Shown here: positions 1 to 7,528 of the stretch, one piece after another
How the letters are laid out: every line of letters begins with the position of its first letter
Position numbering within the stretch: the first letter of the stretch is position 1
NCBI GenBank assembly: GCA_002477465.1
Contig: DLPV01000065.1
Location: 1,704 to 14,852 of the forward strand
DNA length: 13,149 nucleotides
Direction: 5' to 3'
From: Gammaproteobacteria bacterium UBA7449
GTDB taxonomy: Bacteria; Pseudomonadota; Gammaproteobacteria; Pseudomonadales; Pseudohongiellaceae
Program-made: the position numbers and the translations under genes
Notes under the pieces: generated by a model
The model's input: the letters and a program-made list of their open reading frames with translations, nothing else
The model's database searches: none
Told to the model about the DNA's origin: nothing

Positions 1-989
1 AACAGGGCCTGACTAATCCGCGCCGCAGCCGTATAGCCCTCCACACCGTGCACAAGCTTCGTGGCCTCACGGGCAAGAATGCCCTGAGCTTCCGGCCGTC
101 CCTGGGCCTTTTTGTCACTGCGCTCGATTTCCGCGATCTCAGCCGCAGACAAAAAGGTGAAGTAGCGCAAGAATTGATACACATCCGCGTCTGCCACATT
201 GAGCCAGAACTGATAAAAGGCATAGGGCGATGTCTTATTCGGGCTGATCCAGATCGTGCCCGACTCGGTCTTACCGAATTTGGTGCCATCGGCCTTGGTA
301 ACCAGGGGGGTGGTGACCCCAAATACCTGCTTTTGGTGCATGCGCCGGGTCAGATCAATCCCGCCCGTGATATTGCCCCACTGGTCGCTGCCACCCACCT
401 GCACGGTGCAGTTACAGCGCTTGTTGAGTTCCGCGAAGTCATAGGACTGCAGCAGCATATAGCTGAACTCGGTGAAGGAAATTCCCTCACCTTCGCGCTC
501 AATGCGCTGTTTGACTGATTCTTTCTGTATCATGGCGTTGACGGAGAAGTGCTTACCCACGTCGCGCAGAAAGCCCAGCACATCATAGCCCTGGGTCCAG
601 TCCAGGTTATTAGCCAGGACCGCAGAATTGCTTCCACAATCGAAGTCCAGGAACTGGCTCAACTGGGGCTTAAGGCGCTCCACCCACTCTTCTACTAAAT
701 CGGTGGAATTCAGGCTGCGCTCGCTGGACTTAAAACTTGGATCGCCAATAAGCCCAGTCGCGCCACCCACCAGCGCAACCGGCTGATGGCCCGCCATTTG
801 GAAACGTTTTAGCACCAGTAAAGGCACCATGCTACCCACATGCAAGCTTTCGGCTGTTGGATCGAAGCCACAATAGACAGTTCGGCTGCCGGAATTCAGA
901 TGTTCACGCACCTCTTCGCCGCCGGCCAGCTGCACTAGCAGATCACGACTCTCCAAGTCCTGGATGATATCGGTAACAGGTTGCGTCAT
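1..989 (-). CDS. tyrS: Tyrosyl-tRNA synthetase, 3' end cut by window edge
   Basis: Cytoplasmic class I aminoacyl-tRNA synthetase that activates tyrosine with ATP and loads it on tRNA-Tyr. Translating the minus strand from the ATG at 989-987 gives MTQPVTDIIQDLESRDLLVQ and stays open to base 1, 329 codons. The HIGH signature is H50-V-G-S in the context CGFDPTAESLHVGS, and the KMSKS loop is KFGKT at residues 237-241 (bases 281-267), the form seen in E. coli-type TyrS. The sequence matches the catalytic core and the start of the C-terminal part, ending near VHGVEGYTAAARISQAL. The family is about 400-425 residues, so roughly 80-100 residues with the S4-like tRNA-binding domain lie outside the window. 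It is divergent from the M23 peptidase gene. No T-box leader is visible upstream. Confidence 0.96.
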   Translation of the reverse strand, partial: MTQPVTDIIQDLESRDLLVQLAGGEEVREHLNSGSRTVYCGFDPTAESLHVGSMVPLLVLKRFQMAGHQPVALVGGATGLIGDPSFKSSERSLNSTDLVEEWVERLKPQLSQFLDFDCGSNSAVLANNLDWTQGYDVLGFLRDVGKHFSVNAMIQKESVKQRIEREGEGISFTEFSYMLLQSYDFAELNKRCNCTVQVGGSDQWGNITGGIDLTRRMHQKQVFGVTTPLVTKADGTKFGKTESGTIWISPNKTSPYAFYQFWLNVADADVYQFLRYFTFLSAAEIAEIERSDKKAQGRPEAQGILAREATKLVHGVEGYTAAARISQAL

Positions 990-1290
990 GTGTTGTCTAA
1001 CCCGAAGTAATTTCAGACATACGCCGACGAAGCAAAGAAATGGTGTACTTCGTGCGAAAGAAAAGAGCCGAGATTTTACACTAATGTGAACCGTTTCGGA
1101 AAAAAACGGATACAGCCGCCCACAATTGACGGACTGTTATAATTTCAGAGTTTTCCAATAAGCACTGGGATTGCAAAAAGCTATTGTTATAATGCGGAGC
1201 GTTCGGTCAGTTAGAGTTGCGGTATAACCAGTCTGAAGGTCCAAGAAACAGATTTCGAAAACACTATATATAGTTACACGACTCAACCTC
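990..1290. promoter_or_regulatory. Divergent tyrS / M23 peptidase promoter region
   Basis: About 300 bases without a gene. On the plus strand the nonamer TGTTATAAT, a perfect extended -10 element (TGnTATAAT), occurs twice, at 1135-1143 and 1185-1193, giving two candidate starts about 90 and 140 bases ahead of the peptidase ATG. Neither has a convincing -35 box, which extended -10 promoters do not strictly need. On the minus strand a weak tyrS promoter may be TAAAAT (1078-1073) with TTTCCG 18 bases upstream (1102-1097). CCGTTT/AAACGG at 1091-1109 can form a 6-bp hairpin, and ACTATATATAGT at 1263-1274 is a perfect 12-base palindrome inside the peptidase leader. Assignments are by eye. Confidence 0.45.
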
Positions 1291-2718
1291 ATGCGTATTG
1301 TTGAAACCGCGAAGCATTTTGTAGACAAGTATTATCCCCAGGATCACCTGTACATTGCAGGCGGATTGGCGGTGCTATTGTTAGTATTCCTTGCATGGCC
1401 TGGCGACAACGGGTCAACTGTCCCAGACCAGAATCAGGTTTCAATCCCGGTTGCGCTCGGCCCCGGTAACACCTCCCAGGCGGTCGTGACACCAGACTCT
1501 GAGACTGGCATGGGACCCCTGTCTTACGATCCGGGTGATTTTATCGTTCCTGGCAAAACCGCTGCACCAATGATAGCGGATGAGATTGTTCCTCTCGAGG
1601 ACAGCAGCTGGCAAAACGTCGTGGTCAAGAGCGGCGACAACCTTTCAGTAATCTTCAGCAAAGTGGGACTCAGCGATCAGGATCTGTTCCGAGTGCTCAA
1701 TAGCAGCGAGGAAGCCAACATCCTCAATCGGCTTTATCCCGGCTACGAACTGGATTTCATGATCCCCGAAGCCGGCGAACTGGAGAAGTTGCGGGTTCTG
1801 AAGTCGCCGCTGGAGGGTTTTGTCTTCAAGCGCAGCGAATCCGGTTACGCCGCAGAAACCATTCTGAAAGAAGCCAAACTACAACAGGCCTTTCGCGTGG
1901 GCACGATCGCAGACAGCCTGTTTATGGCCGGTCAGCGTGAAAATATCCCCGCAGTTCATATCATGGAAATGGCCAATATCTTCGGCGGCGTCATGGACTT
2001 TATTCTCGATCCGCGGGCCGGTGACGAGTTCAGCATTCTTTACGAGGAGCAGTATCTGGATGGAGAATATATAGGCCACGGTGAAATTTTGGCCACTCAA
2101 TATATTAATGAAGGAAAAGTTTTCACTGCGATTCGATACATAGATGAGGAAGGCGAAGCAGGCTACTATTCACCCGACGGTGAAAGTATGCGCAAGGCAT
2201 TCCTGCGCAGCCCGCTGGATGTGTTCCGCATTAGCTCCAACTTTAATCCAAGCCGCCGCCACCCGATACTCAACACAATCCGGGCCCATAAAGGTACTGA
2301 CTATGCGGCGCCCACCGGCACGCCGGTGCGGGCCACCAGTGACGGTACGGTGACCTGGGCTGCAAGAAATGGCTCATTTGGCAACCTCGTGGTGGTCAAA
2401 CATGCCGGTGGATTCGAAACCAAATATGCCCACCTCTCGCGCTATGCGGTGCGCCGCGGAGAGCGTGTCAGGCAGGGCGAAGTCATCGCCTATGCTGGCG
2501 CCACTGGCGGGGCAACCGGGCCACACCTTCACTACGAATTCCTCGTGAATGGCGTCCATCGGAATCCGCGCACCATTCCGGATAGTTTGCCCAAAGCAAA
2601 ATCCATCGCGCAAGCAGAAATGGATCGCTTTCGCAGTCAGACCACAGAGTTGCTCAATCACTTCCAGGAGCTCTATAGCGACAGGCTGTTAACCCTGAAT
2701 CAGCCCAGCGCTGATTAA
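1291..2718 (+). CDS. Membrane-anchored M23 family murein endopeptidase (OapA/MepM-like)
   Basis: Probable zinc metallopeptidase that cuts peptide cross-links in peptidoglycan, tethered to the inner membrane and acting in the periplasm. Of 475 residues, 20-36 form a single hydrophobic anchor. Residues about 105-160 (WQNVVVKSGDNLSVIFSKVG and on) match the OapA/LysM-like domain found in YebA/MepM proteins. Residues about 315-428 are the M23 domain with H333-K-G-T-D337, Y-A-H381 and PHLH (H412, H414), so the zinc ligands and catalytic His are intact; MepM itself is of similar size and layout. The ATG at 1291 is the only usable start after the in-frame TGA at 1234 that keeps the anchor, but no Shine-Dalgarno is visible before it. 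anmK follows after 6 bases. Exact cross-link specificity cannot be read from sequence. Confidence 0.93.
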   Translation: MRIVETAKHFVDKYYPQDHLYIAGGLAVLLLVFLAWPGDNGSTVPDQNQVSIPVALGPGNTSQAVVTPDSETGMGPLSYDPGDFIVPGKTAAPMIADEIVPLEDSSWQNVVVKSGDNLSVIFSKVGLSDQDLFRVLNSSEEANILNRLYPGYELDFMIPEAGELEKLRVLKSPLEGFVFKRSESGYAAETILKEAKLQQAFRVGTIADSLFMAGQRENIPAVHIMEMANIFGGVMDFILDPRAGDEFSILYEEQYLDGEYIGHGEILATQYINEGKVFTAIRYIDEEGEAGYYSPDGESMRKAFLRSPLDVFRISSNFNPSRRHPILNTIRAHKGTDYAAPTGTPVRATSDGTVTWAARNGSFGNLVVVKHAGGFETKYAHLSRYAVRRGERVRQGEVIAYAGATGGATGPHLHYEFLVNGVHRNPRTIPDSLPKAKSIAQAEMDRFRSQTTELLNHFQELYSDRLLTLNQPSAD

Positions 2719-2724
2719 ATTATC

Positions 2725-3828
2725 ATGGCTGAAAACGAGCTTTATATTGGTCTGATCTCCGGCACTAGTGTCGATGGTGTTGATTCTGTGCTGGTCAATT
2801 TTCAGCAAGACACCCCCGAGCTGATTGCCAGTCATAGCCATCCCATCGGAGACCCCCTGCGAGAAAACATACTGGCTCTGTGTGTGGGAGAAGATATTCG
2901 ACTCTCAGAGTTTGGTCAGACCCATATCGAACTGGGTAAAATATTCGCTGAAGCCGCAAACGCAGTGCTAAACAAAGCCGGTGTTGAATCAAACGCAGTG
3001 ACTGCGATCGGCAGCCACGGGCAAACTGTGTGGCACGAGCCCAACGCTGGCAATCCTTTCTCCCTGCAACTCGCAGACGCTAACACTATCGCCCAGCGCA
3101 CGGGCATTACCACGGTGGCTGACATGCGCGGCCGTGACATCAGTGCAGGTGGTCAAGGGGCACCACTTGCCCCACTCCTGCACCAGCACATCTTTGCATC
3201 AAGCAGTGAAAACAGGGCGATTATCAACATTGGCGGCATTAGCAATGTCACCTGCCTGCGCCAGGGCGCCAAGCCAATTGCCTTTGATGCAGGGCCCGGC
3301 AATGTGCTCATGGATTTTTGGATCAACAAGCACCAACAAAAAAAGTATGACGAAGGCGGCGGATGGGCGAGCAGCGGCACGGTGCACAATGAGTTGCTTC
3401 AGCTCTGCCGGAACGAACCCTACTTCTCCAAGGCACTCCCCAAGAGTAGCGGACGCGAGCTATTCAACGGCAGCTGGCTAGAGAACAAGCTGGCGCAGTG
3501 CCAGGGCGCCATTCAACCTCAGGATGTGCAAGCCACCATGCTCCAGCTTACCGTGGACACCATCGTCGATGCGCTGGACCCGCATTGCCAGTCCCTCTTT
3601 ATCTGCGGAGGTGGTGCCCATAACCGCGCGCTGATGCAAGGACTGGCGCAGGCACGACCAAATTGCACGGTTGCTAGCACCTTGACGCTAGGTGTCGACC
3701 CAGACTGGGTGGAAGCCATCGCCTTTGCCTGGATTGCGAGGGAAACCTGCGCCGGGCGAAAAATAGACACGTCTGGGTTTACCGGCACTAGCGCAGCGGT
3801 GATGTTGGGTGGGATCTACCGAGCCTGA
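2725..3828 (+). CDS. anmK: Anhydro-N-acetylmuramic acid kinase
   Basis: Cytoplasmic sugar kinase of cell-wall recycling. It hydrolyses the 1,6-anhydro ring of anhydro-MurNAc and phosphorylates it to MurNAc-6-phosphate using ATP. The 367 residues match the usual length. Family motifs are all present: the N-terminal ATP-binding GTSVDGVDSVLV (residues 13-24), SHGQTVWH, DMRGRDISAGGQGAPLAPLLH (133-153, two motif halves joined), NIGGISNVT, FDAGPGN with the expected catalytic base D188, CGGGAHN, and the C-terminal PDWVEAIAFAWIA. It sits 6 bases behind the M23 peptidase gene and is likely co-transcribed with it. The pairing makes sense because one enzyme opens the wall and the other salvages a product of wall turnover. 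No SD is obvious in the short spacer, so translational coupling is likely. Confidence 0.97.
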   Translation: MAENELYIGLISGTSVDGVDSVLVNFQQDTPELIASHSHPIGDPLRENILALCVGEDIRLSEFGQTHIELGKIFAEAANAVLNKAGVESNAVTAIGSHGQTVWHEPNAGNPFSLQLADANTIAQRTGITTVADMRGRDISAGGQGAPLAPLLHQHIFASSSENRAIINIGGISNVTCLRQGAKPIAFDAGPGNVLMDFWINKHQQKKYDEGGGWASSGTVHNELLQLCRNEPYFSKALPKSSGRELFNGSWLENKLAQCQGAIQPQDVQATMLQLTVDTIVDALDPHCQSLFICGGGAHNRALMQGLAQARPNCTVASTLTLGVDPDWVEAIAFAWIARETCAGRKIDTSGFTGTSAAVMLGGIYRA

Positions 3829-3981
3829 ACACATCCCTGGGACTGCAAAAAACCGCAGCGCCCCCTTAAATAGTAAGCACTTGCAAACTTTAAGACTCGA
3901 GCAGCGTTTTGAGCTCTAGACGCGCGCTTTCAGCAGAGAGCGGCCGGGCAAGCTTTCAGGCAGAGCCTTAAGATAGAGGGA

Positions 3982-4335
3982 TCAGACAGAGAAAGAAGCG
4001 CCGCAGCCACAGGTTGTGGTGGCCATTGGGTTATCAACGATGAAACGCGAGCCTTCCAGGCCCTCCGTGTAATCGATTCTCGCACCAACGAGGTACTGAT
4101 AAGACAAGGGGTCAACTAACAACTCGGCCCCTTTGTTCTTGATTACGGTGTCATCGTCATTAACGTCTTCGTCGAAAGAAAAGCCGTACTGGAAACCCGA
4201 GCAGCCGCCGCCTGTGACAAAAACCCGTAGCTTGAGCCCATCGTTACCTTCTTCCGCGATCAGGCTATGAACCTTGTCCGCCGCGTTGTCGGTAAAGGTC
4301 ATGATTACGGGTTCTGCGGTCTGAACTACTGACAT
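3982..4335 (-). CDS. erpA: A-type iron-sulfur cluster insertion protein ErpA
   Basis: Small cytoplasmic carrier that takes Fe-S clusters from the assembly scaffold and inserts them into apo-enzymes, including isoprenoid-pathway enzymes in E. coli. The 117 residues starting MSVVQTAEPVIMTF carry the A-type signature: GGGCSGFQYGF with C45, and TTTCGCG with C109 and C111 near the C-terminus. An in-frame ATG further upstream (4413) would add 26 residues. I prefer 4335 because the length fits ErpA (about 115) and GAAGAGAG lies just before it as a ribosome binding site. It is convergent with anmK (153-base gap) and lies 210 bases downstream of the bactofilin gene on the same strand, with its own likely promoter in that gap. 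Confidence 0.95.
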   Translation of the reverse strand: MSVVQTAEPVIMTFTDNAADKVHSLIAEEGNDGLKLRVFVTGGGCSGFQYGFSFDEDVNDDDTVIKNKGAELLVDPLSYQYLVGARIDYTEGLEGSRFIVDNPMATTTCGCGASFSV

Positions 4336-4370
4336 TAAACTCTCTTCAGGCATTGTTTTATTATTCGCTA

Positions 4371-4388
4371 AGGTGAACCAACTCACCT
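4371..4388 (-). promoter_or_regulatory. Small hairpin in erpA leader
   Basis: AGGTGA and TCACCT form a 6-bp inverted repeat around a 6-base loop, in the erpA leader about 35-50 bases before its start codon. No U-run follows it, so it is not an intrinsic terminator. It could shape the leader, but a 6-bp stem is weak evidence of function. Confidence 0.25.
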
Positions 4389-4457
4389 GGCGCAGGATTA
4401 GGGCTACGGACACATGTTCTCGATGCCCGACCCATCTCGCAGTTCATGCACCAACAA

Positions 4458-4482
4458 ATAACTTATGGATTCAGTCAAGTAT
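4458..4482 (-). promoter_or_regulatory. Candidate IscR type 1 binding site
   Basis: Read on the minus strand, the 25 bases begin ATACTTGACT and end ATAAGTTAT. Compared by eye with the E. coli IscR type 1 consensus (ATASYYGACTRWWWYAGTC followed by RRSTAT), 21 of 25 positions agree; the mismatches are all in the second half-site. It overlaps the end of the putative erpA -10 box and runs over the expected start point, a layout suited to repression by [2Fe-2S]-IscR. In E. coli, erpA is a known IscR-repressed gene. An iscR gene is not in the window. Confidence 0.6.
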
Positions 4483-4509
4483 TGTAGCGGAGCCTGGCGG
4501 TGCTGCAAA
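4481..4509 (-). promoter_or_regulatory. Putative sigma-70 promoter of erpA
   Basis: On the minus strand a -35-like TTTGCA (4509-4504) and a -10 TACAAT (4486-4481) are 17 bases apart. The predicted start is near 4474, giving a leader of about 140 bases before the erpA ATG. The -10 box abuts the IscR-like site. Called by eye. Confidence 0.5.
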
Positions 4510-4545
4510 GCCGGCCCTGCGGGTTCCTTACCATGCTAACAACGG

Positions 4546-4995
4546 CTAATCGTGCTTAATAGATGGGGTGTCGAAGGGCAATTTGTTCTTTTCTGCGTCC
4601 AGCAACTTGGTTTCATTCTGATTTGCACCGATATGTATGAGGTTGCCGTTAACCTCGGAGCCCATCACCATTTCAATCAGGTTGTAGTAGACGTTACCAA
4701 CTACTACCGCCTTGGAAGCCAGCTCGATATGATTTGCCGAGCGCAAGTCACCCTGAATAAGCCCATTAATCACGGCAGAGGGAACGCAGATCTCTCCCTC
4801 CACGGCGCCATTCTCGGCTACACGAATTAAGGCCGCAGAGTCATCCTCAGCGTAGATGTTGCCTTTGACCCGACCTTCGATGATCAATTCACCACTAAAA
4901 TGAATATCACCCACAATCTCGGTGTTGCGTGAGATCAGGGTCATAGAGGGCAGGTTCGTTGCCGGTGGTGGGTTGTCCTTAGACTTGCCAAACAT
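4546..4995 (-). CDS. Bactofilin family cytoskeletal protein
   Basis: Bactofilins polymerise without nucleotide into filaments or sheets at the inner face of the cytoplasmic membrane and scaffold cell-wall enzymes. The 149-residue product has a short polar N-terminus with prolines (MFGKSKDNPPPATN), then a compact beta-helical core at about 18-125 with repeating hydrophobic/glycine pattern: GDIHFSGELIIEGRVKGNI, GAVEGEI, INGLIQGDL, AVVVGNVYY, GSEVNGNLIH. A polar tail follows. Length and pattern fit the family. GGAG lies about 8 bases before the ATG at 4995. It is 66 bases downstream of the coiled-coil membrane protein gene, probably in one transcript with it and argC. In other bacteria bactofilins are often encoded beside M23 peptidases; here one lies about 1.8 kb away on the other strand. 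Client and cell role are unknown. Confidence 0.9.
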   Translation of the reverse strand: MFGKSKDNPPPATNLPSMTLISRNTEIVGDIHFSGELIIEGRVKGNIYAEDDSAALIRVAENGAVEGEICVPSAVINGLIQGDLRSANHIELASKAVVVGNVYYNLIEMVMGSEVNGNLIHIGANQNETKLLDAEKNKLPFDTPSIKHD

Positions 4996-5061
4996 TTATT
5001 TGCTCCGGGAAACGTCTGTTTCCTGATTTTTTTTCCAAAATTCTTCATTCATAGAAGCCAC

Positions 5062-5808
5062 TTATTCTGTGGCCACAACCCAACCAAAATCCTCGCTAAT
5101 TGTTTTTGAGACCGGCTCATCGGAGACTGCGGCAATCTGAATTCGATCTGGCTGAAAGCCTTCAGGAAGGGTCAGTTCTCCCTCTATATTTTGAAAGTAT
5201 CTAAACCGAAGACGGATGTCGAGTTCATCCTCCGTTTTCGAGATATCGCGCAATGCCAGTATCACCTGCTCATCACCCTGCAGGCCAACCAGATTAACAT
5301 TTACGTGGCCCAACAAAAATGTGTCGCCATCAGCATCTTTCTGGCGCATCACAAGTTTGTATCGATAGCGCCCCGGATCTGTCGTCGCATCGAGATCGAG
5401 TTGACCAATCATCAAACCGGTCTCCTCGGTTTCTTCTGCCACCACTTGGCGATAAAATACGATGTCCTCTTGCAACTGTGCGATGCGAGCACGCAAGGAA
5501 GTGATGGTACTTTGCACCTCGGCATTGGCTTGCTGGTCCATGACGCTGGAGCGTTCCAGGATGGCTATTTGTCTTTGCAGATCAACGTTTTCAAGCTGCA
5601 GGGAATCTATCTCTGCGGTCAGCTCACTCTGGTCAGCCAGTGCAGTTTGCTGGGTAAGCATTGTCTCATAGTGGCCATACACCCAACCGCCTGCCGCGCT
5701 TATCGCAACACCCAAAACCAGAAACAAGGTAAACAGAACCCGCTGCCGTGGCCGATATGGCACCACAACCATCTTTTCTTGCTTGCTTCCTTTAACAACG
5801 TTGGGCAT
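5062..5808 (-). CDS. Single-pass membrane coiled-coil protein (DUF6776-like)
   Basis: Function unknown. The 248-residue protein starts with a basic cytoplasmic stretch (residues 1-22, with RPRQR), then one hydrophobic helix at about 23-45 (VLFTLFLVLGVAISAAGGWV). A heptad-rich coiled coil follows at about 57-122, and then a C-terminal globular domain of mainly beta character (about 130-248), presumably periplasmic. This matches the conserved protein found between argC and a bactofilin in Pseudomonas, which I recall as DUF6776. The ATG at 5808 has only a weak SD; a second in-frame ATG at 5772 (residue 13) is an alternative that still precedes the basic residues. It lies 37 bases after argC and 66 before the bactofilin gene, so it may be a partner or membrane anchor for the bactofilin. 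That link is inference from context. Confidence 0.8.
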   Translation of the reverse strand: MPNVVKGSKQEKMVVVPYRPRQRVLFTLFLVLGVAISAAGGWVYGHYETMLTQQTALADQSELTAEIDSLQLENVDLQRQIAILERSSVMDQQANAEVQSTITSLRARIAQLQEDIVFYRQVVAEETEETGLMIGQLDLDATTDPGRYRYKLVMRQKDADGDTFLLGHVNVNLVGLQGDEQVILALRDISKTEDELDIRLRFRYFQNIEGELTLPEGFQPDRIQIAAVSDEPVSKTISEDFGWVVATE

Positions 5809-5845
5809 AGACTTTTAGCTTGTTGATTAACACTGTTCGGTAAAT

Positions 5846-6889
5846 TCAGGGCAGTAACGCGATCCCTTCCAAGCCTGCTGCCTCATTGAGGCCAAACATA
5901 ATATTAAGATTTTGCACTGCCTGCCCGGAAGCCCCTTTGACGAGGTTGTCTTCAGCTACCAGTAACAGCGCGGTATTGGTATCTGCCGCGTAAGAGACTG
6001 CGATAGCGCACCGGTTAGAGCCTTTGACATCACGTGTAGCCGGCAGTTCACCTGCAGGCAAAACATCTACAAACGATTCATTAGCATAGCGGTTTTCAAA
6101 AATTGATTGCAACTGCTCTCGTGTGACCTGAATTCCAGATTTTATTGGGCCATAAAGGGTCGCCAGAATGCCACGAACCATAGGCGTCAGATGCGGTACG
6201 AATGTGAGTCCCACTGGCGCTCCATTAGCCAGGGTCAAGCCCTGGCTGATTTCAGGGTGATGCCGATGACCACTGATCCCATAGGCCTTGATCGATTCAG
6301 TCGCCTCGCACAGTAAAAAGTCTTCCACGGCTTTCCTGCCTGCCCCACTTACGCCGGATTTGGCATCAGCAATCAGTCTGGATGTATCTAGCAAGCCAGC
6401 CTCTAGCAGTGGGATGAATCCGAGCTGGATTGCGGTCGGATAGCATCCGGGGACCGCGACCAGCCGCGCCTGCTTGATGGCTTCTCGATTGACCTCTGGC
6501 AAGCCGTAAACCGCCTCAGCAACCCCATCAGGATAGGCGTGTGCCTGTTTGTACCATTGTTCCCAGAGAGCCAAATCCTTGATGCGGAAATCAGCGGAGA
6601 GATCTATGACCTTCACCCCAGCAGCCAACAATTCGGCCGCGGAGTGCATGGCAACGCCATGGGGCGTGGCATAAAAAACAACATCGCATTGCGTTAGCCT
6701 CGGGTCGTTAGGGCCAGTGAACTGCATGTCCACTATCCCGCGTAAATTAGGAAAATGAGCGGAAACAGCCTTGCCCTGGAGCTCACGTGAAGTGGCAACA
6801 TACAGCTCGACGTCCTGGCGTGGTGCCAGAAGTCGCAAAAGTTCAACGCCGGAATAACCCGTAGCGCCGATGATGCCAACCTTAATCAC
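5846..6889 (-). CDS. argC: N-acetyl-gamma-glutamyl-phosphate reductase
   Basis: Arginine biosynthesis enzyme that reduces N-acetylglutamyl phosphate to the semialdehyde with NADPH, in the cytoplasm. Taking the GTG at 6889 as start gives 347 residues, beginning (M)IKVGIIGATGYSGVELLRLL, with the Rossmann GxxGxxG motif at the very N-terminus as in the family. The catalytic cysteine is C149 in VAVPGCYPTA, and the histidine-rich GHRHHPEI region is present. An ATG at 6970 in the same frame would add 27 residues of non-family sequence. I reject it because the likely -10 box (6958-6953) lies downstream of it, and because AAGGG sits about 8 bases before the GTG. It heads a probable three-gene minus-strand operon. 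No ArgR operator is clear. Confidence 0.96.
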   Translation of the reverse strand: MIKVGIIGATGYSGVELLRLLAPRQDVELYVATSRELQGKAVSAHFPNLRGIVDMQFTGPNDPRLTQCDVVFYATPHGVAMHSAAELLAAGVKVIDLSADFRIKDLALWEQWYKQAHAYPDGVAEAVYGLPEVNREAIKQARLVAVPGCYPTAIQLGFIPLLEAGLLDTSRLIADAKSGVSGAGRKAVEDFLLCEATESIKAYGISGHRHHPEISQGLTLANGAPVGLTFVPHLTPMVRGILATLYGPIKSGIQVTREQLQSIFENRYANESFVDVLPAGELPATRDVKGSNRCAIAVSYAADTNTALLLVAEDNLVKGASGQAVQNLNIMFGLNEAAGLEGIALLP

Positions 6890-6952
6890 GTTTATGCCCT
6901 TGCCAGTAACCCGCGGTATGCAGGCCCTGAGCCCTATAGGTTCGGGACAAGA

Positions 6953-6980
6953 ATCATACACGGCGCTCACAGAATTGCAA
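6953..6980 (-). promoter_or_regulatory. Putative sigma-70 promoter of argC
   Basis: On the minus strand TTGCAA (6980-6975) and TATGAT (6958-6953) are 16 bases apart. The predicted start near 6946 leaves a leader of about 57 bases before the argC GTG. This placement also argues against the upstream ATG at 6970. Confidence 0.45.
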
Positions 6981-7031
6981 TAATTTGGCCTTTTTAATAC
7001 TGTAAATCAAAGACTTAGAGCTATGCCACGG

Positions 7032-7061
7032 TAGCCAAAGACATGCCTAGAGAGCTATGAT
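7032..7061 (+). promoter_or_regulatory. Weak putative promoter of the hemJ-thiD-thiE-hemL run
   Basis: TAGCCA (7032-7037) and TATGAT (7056-7061) are 18 bases apart, with a predicted start near 7068, some 29 bases before the hemJ ATG. The -35 match is 4 of 6. A 9-base direct repeat AGAGCTATG at 7017-7025 and 7051-7059 surrounds it; its second copy overlaps the -10. No TPP riboswitch is seen. Confidence 0.3.
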
Positions 7062-7096
7062 GGCTTTCTCGACTCAACAAAGAATTGCACAGATTA

Positions 7097-7522
7097 ATGC
7101 TTTGGATTAAAGCCTTTCATATCGTTTTCGTAGTTTGCTGGTTCAGCGGCCTCTTTTATCTGCCCAGGCTATTTGTCTACCACGCCATGAGCGAGGATCA
7201 AGTGAGCAAGGATCGCTTCGTAATCATGGAGCGGAAACTCTATTGGGGTATCACGACTCCCTCCATGATTTTGACACTGGCATTCGGGTTCTGGTTGCTT
7301 TGGGGTAACTGGGGATACTATATGTCCTGGTGGTGGATGCATGTGAAGCTAGCGCTGGTTGCCCTGCTGATTGTCTACCATGTGCTCTGCTGGTGGCATA
7401 TGAAACAGCTGCGTGAAGGGCGAAGCCTGCGTACCCATATCTTTTTCAGGGTATTCAACGAGCTGCCGGTTTTTCTTCTTATCGGCGTCGTCATTCTCAT
7501 TGTTGTGAAGCCGACCCTGTAG
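7097..7522 (+). CDS. hemJ: HemJ-type protoporphyrinogen IX oxidase (CopD-like membrane protein)
   Basis: Inner-membrane protein that oxidises protoporphyrinogen IX to protoporphyrin IX, the penultimate heme step, in bacteria lacking HemG or HemY. From the ATG at 7097 it has 141 residues with four hydrophobic helices, at about 3-25, 52-72, 80-102 and 120-139. The diagnostic N-terminus MLWIKAFHIVFVVCWFSGLF is followed by YLPRLFVYHA, with the conserved H8 of the first helix, and ends VVILIVVKPTL. A TTG at 7085 in frame would add four residues; I favour the ATG because family members begin close to this residue, though neither start has a strong SD. thiD starts 6 bases after its stop. The heme role is supported by hemL in the same gene run. 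Some relatives are annotated only as CopD or UPF0093. Confidence 0.88.
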   Translation: MLWIKAFHIVFVVCWFSGLFYLPRLFVYHAMSEDQVSKDRFVIMERKLYWGITTPSMILTLAFGFWLLWGNWGYYMSWWWMHVKLALVALLIVYHVLCWWHMKQLREGRSLRTHIFFRVFNELPVFLLIGVVILIVVKPTL

Positions 7523-7528
7523 CTGTCC

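Noticed and set aside
48..518. Plus-strand open frame of 156 codons at the left edge
   Set aside because: It is the antisense shadow of tyrS, whose motifs are clear on the other strand.
990..1290. T-box leader ahead of tyrS
   Set aside because: There is no T-box sequence or terminator pair, and gammaproteobacterial tyrS genes do not normally use it.
3925..3942. CGCTTTC/GAGAGCG hairpin between anmK and erpA as a shared terminator
   Set aside because: A 7-bp stem with a wobble pair and no T-run on either strand is not enough to call a terminator.
5191..5826. Long plus-strand open frame (211 codons) opposite the coiled-coil protein gene
   Set aside because: It is antisense to a convincing membrane/coiled-coil protein, and its Cys/His/Gln-rich translation resembles no protein.
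6890..7096. TPP riboswitch ahead of the thiamine genes
   Set aside because: No CTGAGA-type thi-box core or its pairing partner is seen, and hemJ intervenes before thiD.
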